A stretch of DNA of 5,626 nucleotides from Actinomycetota bacterium. Lineage in GTDB: Bacteria > Actinomycetota > Humimicrobiia > Humimicrobiales > Humimicrobiaceae. Of this stretch, positions 1 to 4,649 are shown in pieces. The notes beneath the pieces were generated by a model. It ran no database searches and was not told the origin of the DNA. It was given only the letters and a program-made list of their open reading frames with translations. Position numbers and translations under genes: made by a program. The stretch is taken from assembly GCA_016783995.1 (NCBI GenBank), contig JADHVN010000093.1, positions 1 through 5,626 on the forward strand, given 5' to 3'. The stretch's first letter is position 1, and every line of letters starts with the position of its first letter.

Positions 1-596
1 CAAGGGAAAGTTTAAGGACAGATTTATTTGAAGTACTGAAAAGCTTTGGTAAAGCTATAATTTATGTAACTCATGATAGAAATGAAGCTATGATTCTTGC
101 AGACGAAATTGCAGTGATAAATAATGGCAGGATAGAACAATTTGGCAGTAAAGAAGAGGTCTTCAGGAGACCAGTAAATGAGTTTGTAGCTAAATTTGTT
201 GGTGTTGAAACAATAATTAATGGTATAGTTTTAGAAAGTGGAAATGGTGTTTGCAGGGTAAGGGTAAAAAAGAATAAGAAATCTGGACAGTTTTTAGAAA
301 TATTTGCAGCGAGTAAAATCAGAAAGGGCTGTAAAGTTATGACAGCAATCAGACCTGAAGATGTGGTTTTATATAATGTTGATTTACTTCAGGGAAAATC
401 GTCAGCCCTAAATTTATTTCATGGTATAGTAAGCGATATTAGAGATATTGGTATATTTAAAAAAATTGAAATTGACTGTGGATTTAAACTAGTTTCATTT
501 ATAACTCAGAATTCAGTAGAAAGGCTGGGGATTGGAACTGGCAAGAAGGTAGCTGCTGCTGTTAAGGCAACTTCAGTTCATTTGTTTATAAAATAA
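1..596 (+). CDS. Molybdate/tungstate ABC transporter ATP-binding subunit (5'-truncated)
   Basis: This is the C-terminal 197 codons of a cytoplasmic ATPase that powers oxyanion import; the frame starts at base 3 and the 5' end lies outside the window. The fragment opens just after Walker B, with the RESLR segment that follows the D-loop. The H-switch is in YVTHD (His at fragment residue 24), followed by the usual ADEIAVINNGRIEQFG stretch. After residue 65 comes a TOBE/Mop-like region: IRPEDVVL at 116-123, SALNLFHGIV from 134, and VKATSVHL at 187-194, a Mop-type oxyanion-binding signature. This C-terminal layout matches WtpC/TupC/ModC-like ATPases rather than sugar importers. The next genes make the molybdenum/tungsten cofactor, which supports the substrate call. 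The sequence cannot separate molybdate from tungstate. The permease and binding protein are presumably upstream. Confidence 0.85.
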   Translation, partial: RESLRTDLFEVLKSFGKAIIYVTHDRNEAMILADEIAVINNGRIEQFGSKEEVFRRPVNEFVAKFVGVETIINGIVLESGNGVCRVRVKKNKKSGQFLEIFAASKIRKGCKVMTAIRPEDVVLYNVDLLQGKSSALNLFHGIVSDIRDIGIFKKIEIDCGFKLVSFITQNSVERLGIGTGKKVAAAVKATSVHLFIK

Positions 597-609
597 AAGA
601 TAGTCAGCT

Positions 610-1626
610 ATGTTAATTGATAATTTTAATAGGAAGATAGATTATTTAAGACTCTCAGTTACCGATAGATGTAATTTAAGGTGTTTTTATTGTATGCCCA
701 AAAAGGGCATTAAATTAATTAATAGAGGTGAGCTGCTGACTTTTGAAGAAATTAAAAGGGTTGTAAAAATATTTACAGAGCTTGGAATAAAAAAAGTAAG
801 AATTACAGGTGGAGAACCTCTTATTAGAGAAAATGTTCTAGCCCTGATAAAAAGCATCACTGAAATCAAAGGAATAGAAGATATTTCATTGACTACTAAC
901 GGGATATTATTGAATAAATATCTAATGCAATTATATGATTTAGGAGTAAAAAGAATAAATATAAGTTTGGATAGTTTAAATCCACATAAATATAGGATGA
1001 TTACGGGAGGCGGAGATATAAAACAGGTCATGTCTTCGATATCAAATGCAATAAAAATTGGAATAAATCCTGTTAAGATAAATACTGTTCTAACAAATTT
1101 TTTAGGCGAAGATGATATTAGCCAGTTTATTAAATTATCTATTGAAAAACCTGTCAGTATTAGATTTATTGAAATGATGCCGACCATAGTTTTAGATGAT
1201 GTAGAATGCGGAAGAATAAGGACCACTGGCAATGGAGCAGTTATTACTATTTCTAAAATTATTTCAATTATGAAAAAAATTGGAAGTTATTATAAAATGG
1301 AAGAATCTATTGGCTATGGACCAGCTTTTTATTATAAGTTAGCGGGCAGCAAAGGCAGTATTGGCTTTATTATAAACAATAAAGAATATTGCAGATATTG
1401 TAATAGAATAAGGCTCACACCAAAAGGAACTGTTAGGTTATGCCTATTTTCAGATGATGAATTTAACATTAAGGCAAAAATAAGGAGTGATGTTTCTGAT
1501 AGTATTATAAAAAGAGAGTTGATAAAATTTGTAAAAACAAAACCTGAAAGCAGGATACACTGCGCTAAATTAAATAATCAGAGTAATACTGAAATACCTG
1601 ATTACATGAATCAGATTGGAGGGTGA
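610..1626 (+). CDS. moaA: GTP 3',8-cyclase MoaA (radical SAM)
   Basis: MoaA carries out the first step of molybdopterin synthesis, the radical-SAM conversion of GTP to 3',8-cyclo-7,8-dihydro-GTP, in the cytoplasm. The 338-residue product has the family's usual length. The N-terminal CxxxCxxC cluster site is Cys21, Cys25 and Cys28 in TDRCNLRCFYCMP. TGGEP is at 66-70. The second [4Fe-4S] site, CX2CX13C, is Cys261, Cys264 and Cys278. Arg266 and Arg268 in CNRIRL, and Arg14, match the substrate-binding arginines known from Staphylococcus MoaA. The protein ends in Gly-Gly, the conserved tail that reaches into the active site. All key residues are present, so it should be active. ATG 610 gives the canonical N-terminus, although no good Shine-Dalgarno precedes it. 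It lies 13 bases after the transporter gene and 10 bases before moaC. Confidence 0.97.
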   Translation: MLIDNFNRKIDYLRLSVTDRCNLRCFYCMPKKGIKLINRGELLTFEEIKRVVKIFTELGIKKVRITGGEPLIRENVLALIKSITEIKGIEDISLTTNGILLNKYLMQLYDLGVKRINISLDSLNPHKYRMITGGGDIKQVMSSISNAIKIGINPVKINTVLTNFLGEDDISQFIKLSIEKPVSIRFIEMMPTIVLDDVECGRIRTTGNGAVITISKIISIMKKIGSYYKMEESIGYGPAFYYKLAGSKGSIGFIINNKEYCRYCNRIRLTPKGTVRLCLFSDDEFNIKAKIRSDVSDSIIKRELIKFVKTKPESRIHCAKLNNQSNTEIPDYMNQIGG

Positions 1627-1636
1627 TTGTAGGGAG

Positions 1637-2116
1637 ATGGAGAAATCAAAAGAATTTACTCACATAGATGATAATGGAAAAGTTAAAATGGTTGATGTTT
1701 CTGGTAAGAGTCATTCTTTTAGGACTGCTGAAGCTCGAGGCTATATAATTTTAGGAAGTGAGATAATAAAAAAAATAAAGGAAAATAAAATTCAAAAAGG
1801 AGATGTTTTTGCAGCTGCTAAGATTGCAGGAATAAATGCAGCTAAAAAAAATTGGGAGCTGATTCCTCTATGCCATCAAATAAAGGTTACTAATGTTGAT
1901 ATAAAATTTAAAATCTTAGAGGAAGAAAAGAAAGTATGGGTAACATCAGTAGTTAAAGGATATGACAGGACAGGTGTGGAAATGGAAGCCCTAACTGCTG
2001 CAAGCATTAGTTTGCTTACTATTTATGATATGTGTAAAGCTATTTCGAAGGATATGACTATTGGTGGAATTGAGCTTGTAAGCAAGACGGGTGGAAAGTC
2101 TGATTATTTAAAGTAA
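1637..2116 (+). CDS. moaC: Cyclic pyranopterin monophosphate synthase MoaC
   Basis: MoaC converts the MoaA product 3',8-cyclo-7,8-dihydro-GTP to cyclic pyranopterin monophosphate. The 159-residue product aligns along its length with E. coli MoaC (161 residues). FTHIDDNGKVKMVDVSGK is at 7-24, KGDVFAAAKIAG at 54-65, LIPLCH at 75-80, TGVEMEALTAAS at 112-123, and YDMCKAISKDM at 130-140. By this alignment Lys54, His80, Glu115, Glu117, Asp131 and Lys134 match the E. coli active-site residues Lys51, His77, Glu112, Glu114, Asp128 and Lys131. I chose ATG 1637. An in-frame TTG at 1616 would add seven residues and overlap the end of moaA, but has no ribosome site. Ribosome binding for ATG 1637 is also odd: GGAGGG at 1618-1623 is 13 bases away and AGGGAG at 1631-1636 touches the start codon. 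Confidence 0.96.
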   Translation: MEKSKEFTHIDDNGKVKMVDVSGKSHSFRTAEARGYIILGSEIIKKIKENKIQKGDVFAAAKIAGINAAKKNWELIPLCHQIKVTNVDIKFKILEEEKKVWVTSVVKGYDRTGVEMEALTAASISLLTIYDMCKAISKDMTIGGIELVSKTGGKSDYLK

Positions 2117-2123
2117 AAAGACT

Positions 2124-2128
2124 GGAGA
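2124..2128 (+). promoter_or_regulatory. Ribosome binding site of the MOSC gene
   Basis: GGAGA lies 9 bases before ATG 2138 in the short gap after moaC. It supports that start and shows the gene is translated independently of moaC. Confidence 0.7.
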
Positions 2129-2137
2129 ATCATAAAA

Positions 2138-2572
2138 ATGGGAAAAATAATTTCTATAAACATAAATAGGAATAGGGGAGAAAGAAAGACTCCAGTTAAA
2201 GAGGCTTTAATAAATAGGTATGGCATAAAAGGAGATGGGCATAGCGGCAAGGGGCATCGCCAGATAAGCCTTCTTTCTTATGAGAGTATAAAAGATATAA
2301 ATAAAAAAGGGGTAAATACTAGCCCCGGTGATTTTGCTGAAAATATAACAACTGAGGGAATAGAGCTAAAAAAACTAAAGATAGGCGAGATTATAGGTAT
2401 TGGAGATAAAGTTATCTTAGCAGTAACACAGATTGGGAAAGAGTGTCCAAAACCATGCGAGATATATTACATTGCTGGATATTGCATAATGCCTGAGGAA
2501 GGGATATTCTGCAGAGTTTTAAAACCAGGAAAAATAGAAACAGGGGATTCAATTTTTATACAAAAAAAATAA
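2138..2572 (+). CDS. Stand-alone MOSC-domain protein
   Basis: The 144-residue product is a single MOSC domain, the fold shared with the C-terminus of molybdenum cofactor sulfurases and thought to bind cofactor or carry sulfur through a conserved cysteine. Visible signatures are KGDGHSGKGHRQISLLSYES (31-50), SPGDFAENITTEGI (62-75), a VTQIGKEC stretch ending at Cys103 with Cys107 close by, and CIMPEEGIFCRVL (116-128) followed by GKIETGD (131-137). Cysteines 103, 107, 116 and 125 are candidates for the functional thiol. Relatives I recall have His after the first cysteine; here it is Pro (ECPKPC). No signal peptide or membrane segment is seen. The gene lies between moaC and mog, and in some Firmicutes a MOSC domain is fused to a MogA/MoaB domain, which fits a cofactor role. 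The exact reaction is not established from sequence. Confidence 0.9.
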   Translation: MGKIISININRNRGERKTPVKEALINRYGIKGDGHSGKGHRQISLLSYESIKDINKKGVNTSPGDFAENITTEGIELKKLKIGEIIGIGDKVILAVTQIGKECPKPCEIYYIAGYCIMPEEGIFCRVLKPGKIETGDSIFIQKK

Positions 2573-2602
2573 AATATTTTAGATAATAATAAATGATAGA
2601 TG

Positions 2603-2607
2603 AAGGA
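2603..2607 (+). promoter_or_regulatory. Ribosome binding site that decides the mog start
   Basis: AAGGA is 7 bases before ATG 2615. The earlier in-frame ATG at 2600 has only AT-rich sequence before it and would place this site inside the coding region. The site therefore favours the later start. Confidence 0.6.
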
Positions 2608-2614
2608 TAAAAAG

Positions 2615-3106
2615 ATGCTAAAAGTAGCAGTAATTACAGTAAGTGATAAGGGCTATAGGGGTGAAAGAGAGGATAGAAGCGGAAAATATATAGTTAGTTT
2701 TTTTAAAGAGAAAGGCTGGGAAGTTTCTGATTATACTATTGTCCCAGACGAGATAGATATGATAAAAGAAAAGTTATTGGATATCTGTGATAATGGCAGA
2801 GCAAGTCTTGTTATTACTTCAGGCGGTACAGGCTTTTCTCCACGTGATATAACACCTGAAGCAACAATTGAGGTTATTGAGAGAAATGCCTCTGGTTTTA
2901 GTGAAATTATTAGGGTTGAAGGACAGAAAAAAACACCAAGAGCTATACTTTCAAGGGCAGTAAGCGGGATAAGAAAAAAAACACTTATAATAAATCTTCC
3001 CGGCAGCATAAAAGGAGTGAAAGACAGCCTGGAGCTAATATATAGACCGCTGCCTCATGGAATTGATATATTGACAGAAAAAGATGCTGAGTGCGGAGAG
3101 GAGTAA
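2615..3106 (+). CDS. mog: Molybdopterin adenylyltransferase, MogA/MoaB family
   Basis: This cytoplasmic enzyme activates molybdopterin by adenylylation so that molybdate or tungstate can be inserted. From ATG 2615 the product has 163 residues, a normal length for a single-domain MogA/MoaB protein. Starting at ATG 2600 would add MKDKK. Counting from ATG 2615, motifs are VITVSDKG (6-13), the molybdopterin-binding TSGGTG (68-73) followed by SPRDITPEAT (75-84) with Asp78, SRAVSGIR (113-120) and INLPGSIKGVKDSL (126-139). Both the TSGGTG loop and the PGS segment, which form the substrate pocket in this fold, are intact. It lies 42 bases after the MOSC gene and 3 bases before coaX. Telling MogA from MoaB by sequence is unreliable, so the shared family function is given. 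Confidence 0.93.
   Translation: MLKVAVITVSDKGYRGEREDRSGKYIVSFFKEKGWEVSDYTIVPDEIDMIKEKLLDICDNGRASLVITSGGTGFSPRDITPEATIEVIERNASGFSEIIRVEGQKKTPRAILSRAVSGIRKKTLIINLPGSIKGVKDSLELIYRPLPHGIDILTEKDAECGEE
3095..3103 (+). promoter_or_regulatory. Ribosome binding site of coaX
   Basis: A strong purine run, GGAGAGGAG, lies 6 bases before ATG 3110 and forms the last codons of mog. Translation of the two genes is probably linked. Confidence 0.75.
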
Positions 3107-3109
3107 AAA

Positions 3110-3889
3110 ATGTTACTAGCAATAGATATAGGTAATACACAAACAGTAATAGGGCTGTTTGAAAAGGATAACATACTCTCATCCTGGAGAATGGTTACCC
3201 CAAAGTATGAAACTTCAGATGAGATAGCAGCTTCTGTGTTTAGTTTTTTAAAAAATTCAGAATTTGATCCAAAAGATGTAAGTAAAATAGCTGTTTCATG
3301 CGTAGTTCCAAGGATACTTGATGAGATTAAAAAAATGAGCAGGAAGTATTTTAATTGCACACCTTTTATAGTAAATAGCAGCATAAAGACTAGCCTTAAA
3401 ATATTATATGACTATCCGAAAGAGATAGGAGCTGATAGAATAGCAAATTCTGTAGCTGCTAAGGAAATTTATAAATGTCCAGCTGTAGTTGTAGATTTTG
3501 GGACAGCTACTACTTTTGATATATTATCATCAAAAGGAGAATATATCGGTGGAGTAATTGCTCCTGGAATAGAAATCTCCTCAGAGGCTCTTTTTGCATG
3601 TGCTGCCAAACTTTCAAAGGTTGATTTAAGCTGGACACCGACAGTAATAGGTAAAAACACATATGATTGCATCCGTTCTGGAATACTGCATGGATTTTTA
3701 GGCCAGGTTGATTACATTATTGATAAAATAATAAAAGAAGAAAGAAAAAAGGATAGTAACTACAAGCCTAAGGTTATTGCAACTGGCGGGCTTGCAGCAT
3801 TAATGGTTGGCAAAAGTAAGTGGATTGATATCCATGACCCTGATTTAACCTTAAAAGGTTTAAAGATACTGATTGATAAGAATAAATAA
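3110..3889 (+). CDS. coaX: Type III pantothenate kinase CoaX
   Basis: CoaX phosphorylates pantothenate with ATP, the first step of coenzyme A synthesis; the type III enzyme is of the ASKHA fold and needs a monovalent cation such as potassium. The 259-residue product has the usual length. Motifs are AIDIGNTQT (4-12, phosphate-binding loop with Asp6), GADRIANS (107-114) with Asp109 as the likely catalytic base, VDFGTATTFD (128-137) with Asp129 as the likely cation ligand, GEYIGGVIAPGI (143-154), and VIATGGLA (222-229). It ends in the typical DPDLTLKGLKI stretch. The start follows mog by 3 bases. It has no direct link to molybdenum metabolism, so it is probably a housekeeping gene carried on the same transcript. 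In many Firmicutes coaX lies next to a dus gene; here a toxin-antitoxin pair separates them. Confidence 0.96.
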   Translation: MLLAIDIGNTQTVIGLFEKDNILSSWRMVTPKYETSDEIAASVFSFLKNSEFDPKDVSKIAVSCVVPRILDEIKKMSRKYFNCTPFIVNSSIKTSLKILYDYPKEIGADRIANSVAAKEIYKCPAVVVDFGTATTFDILSSKGEYIGGVIAPGIEISSEALFACAAKLSKVDLSWTPTVIGKNTYDCIRSGILHGFLGQVDYIIDKIIKEERKKDSNYKPKVIATGGLAALMVGKSKWIDIHDPDLTLKGLKILIDKNK

Positions 3890-3907
3890 ACCACAATCTT
3901 TTAAATT

Positions 3908-3930
3908 TTTTTTGACATATAGTCAATAAA
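3908..3930 (+). promoter_or_regulatory. Possible operator: imperfect inverted repeat over the -35 box
   Basis: TTGAC and GTCAA (3912-3916 and 3922-3926) are exact inverted arms around ATATA. Apart from a T-T mismatch at 3911/3927, T and A pairs extend the symmetry to 3908 and 3930. It covers the -35 element of the toxin-antitoxin promoter. Ribbon-helix-helix antitoxins commonly repress their own operon by binding short palindromes in this position, so autoregulation is a reasonable inference. The core arms are only five bases, so chance is not excluded. Confidence 0.35.
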
Positions 3931-3940
3931 AAGTTATACT
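3912..3940 (+). promoter_or_regulatory. Sigma-70-type promoter of the mazEF operon
   Basis: A perfect -35 TTGACA (3912-3917) is followed after exactly 17 bases by TATACT (3935-3940), one mismatch from the -10 consensus. Transcription would start near 3947, giving a leader of about 20 bases that holds the purine-rich GGGGGT ribosome site (3953-3958), 9 bases before ATG 3968. This is the clearest promoter in the window and shows that mazEF is transcribed independently of the molybdenum cofactor genes. Confidence 0.8.
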
Positions 3941-3967
3941 TCTGGTAGGAATGGGGGTATAAAATTC

Positions 3968-4222
3968 ATGACGAATATAAAAACCGCTGTCTCGATTAAT
4001 GAATCTTTATTTAAAAGAGCTGAAGACTTGGCCTACAAATTAGAAATTACACGCAGTAAGCTGGTTTCTACAGCACTAGAGGATTATATCAGGCAATATG
4101 AAAACAAACAACTTTTAAAGCAGATTAATAAGACTTATGATAATAAAACTAGTTCTGATGAACAAGCCTACCAAATGCGTATGAAAAAATATCATAAACG
4201 ATTTGCAGAGGGTGAGTGGTGA
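3968..4222 (+). CDS. mazE: MazE-like ribbon-helix-helix antitoxin
   Basis: The 84-residue product is the antitoxin of a type II pair. Residues 4-10 (IKTAVSI) fit the DNA-binding beta strand of a ribbon-helix-helix (CopG/MetJ) domain. Helix 1 spans about 12-24 and helix 2 about 28-45, with TRSKLV as the turn. The remainder is charged and low in hydrophobic residues, and ends in KRFAEGEW; such acidic, tryptophan-containing tails typically wrap the MazF surface and block RNA binding. Its own promoter lies directly upstream and its last 7 bases overlap the toxin gene, the classic antitoxin-first arrangement with translational coupling. It probably represses its own promoter together with the toxin. 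The family call rests on domain pattern plus the MazF neighbour. Confidence 0.88.
   Translation: MTNIKTAVSINESLFKRAEDLAYKLEITRSKLVSTALEDYIRQYENKQLLKQINKTYDNKTSSDEQAYQMRMKKYHKRFAEGEW
4208..4212 (+). promoter_or_regulatory. Ribosome binding site of mazF inside mazE
   Basis: GAGGG lies 3 bases before GTG 4216 and 6 bases before the adjacent GTG 4219. Spacing favours GTG 4219, which overlaps the mazE stop as GTGA; the two starts differ by one residue. Confidence 0.5.
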
Positions 4223-4575
4223 TTAATCAGGGAGATATTTTCTGGATAGATATTGGTGAACCTTCTGGATCGGAGCCAGGCTATATGCATCCTCATGTAG
4301 TTATTCAGAATAATCTTTTCAACAAGAGCAGGATAAATACAGTTGTAGTTTGTATGCTAACTTCAAATCTTGGGCGGAAGGGAGCGCCAGGGAATGTACT
4401 ACTTAATCCTGGTGAAGCTAATCTCTTAAAACAAAGTGTTGTTAACGTCTCTCAAATTTATACAGTGGATAAAAGCGATCTAATAAAGAAAATTGGCACA
4501 CTTTCGGTAGAACGAGTAAAAGAAATTCTTGACGGTGTTCAACTTTTACTAGATCCACGCGACATCAGAGAATAA
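4216..4575 (+). CDS. mazF: MazF/PemK-family endoribonuclease toxin
   Basis: The 119-residue product (118 if started at GTG 4219) is a MazF-fold toxin that would cut mRNA at short sequences and arrest growth unless bound by the antitoxin. Visible features are QGDIFWIDIGEP (5-16), GSEPGY (18-23), HPHVVIQNN (25-33), VVVCMLTSN (43-51) with the conserved Thr49, APGNVLL (57-63), and KQSVVNVSQI (72-81). Length is typical. Residues 24-25 are Met-His, where Bacillus MazF has its catalytic Arg25 and relatives of this subfamily, as I recall them, read Arg-His; the toxin may be weakened. The gene uses a GTG start and overlaps mazE. G+C in 4261-4560 is 119 of 300, above moaA (82 of 300 in 901-1200), mildly consistent with transfer. 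Confidence 0.93.
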   Translation: MVINQGDIFWIDIGEPSGSEPGYMHPHVVIQNNLFNKSRINTVVVCMLTSNLGRKGAPGNVLLNPGEANLLKQSVVNVSQIYTVDKSDLIKKIGTLSVERVKEILDGVQLLLDPRDIRE

Positions 4576-4649
4576 GTTAGTTTTTTCCTAAATGTATTCC
4601 ATAAATGAAATAAAAAAATTATTAGAAAATAGATATTTTTTATAGAGAT
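4576..4649 (+). other. Gap between mazF and dus holding a 17-codon ATG frame that may be the true 5' end of dus
   Basis: No hairpin-plus-T-run terminator and no convincing promoter is seen here. ATG 4592 opens a 17-codon frame (MYSINEIKKLLENRYFL) that stops at TAG 4643-4645. A T6 run at 4636-4641 lies just before this stop. Removing one T, or a +1 slip of the Phe codon on this run, would continue the frame as RYFYRDVEEF into the long dus frame. The joined segment reads as one continuous charged helical stretch. No good Shine-Dalgarno precedes ATG 4592, so it is a candidate and not proven. Confidence 0.4.

Noticed and set aside
694..710. Perfect hairpin ATGCCC-AAAAA-GGGCAT inside moaA
   Set aside because: It encodes the conserved MPKKGI segment of MoaA and has no T-run after it on either strand, so it is neither a terminator nor clearly regulatory.
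687..1232. Long open frame on the minus strand opposite moaA
   Set aside because: It is a shadow of the well-conserved moaA frame, has no recognisable domain and no fitting ribosome site.
2731..3672. Several minus-strand open frames opposite mog and coaX
   Set aside because: They overlap confidently identified genes, resemble no family and follow from the AT-rich complementary strand.
3845..3864. Inverted repeat AACCTT/AAGGTT near the 3' end of coaX
   Set aside because: It is AT-rich and short, lies inside conserved coaX codons, and is about 40 bases from the nearest T-run.
3871..3913. Possible coaX terminator: GATTG and CAATC arms followed by T-rich sequence ending in T8
   Set aside because: The stem has only five pairs with an 18-base loop and is too weak. 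The T-run overlaps the -35 box and is more simply promoter sequence.
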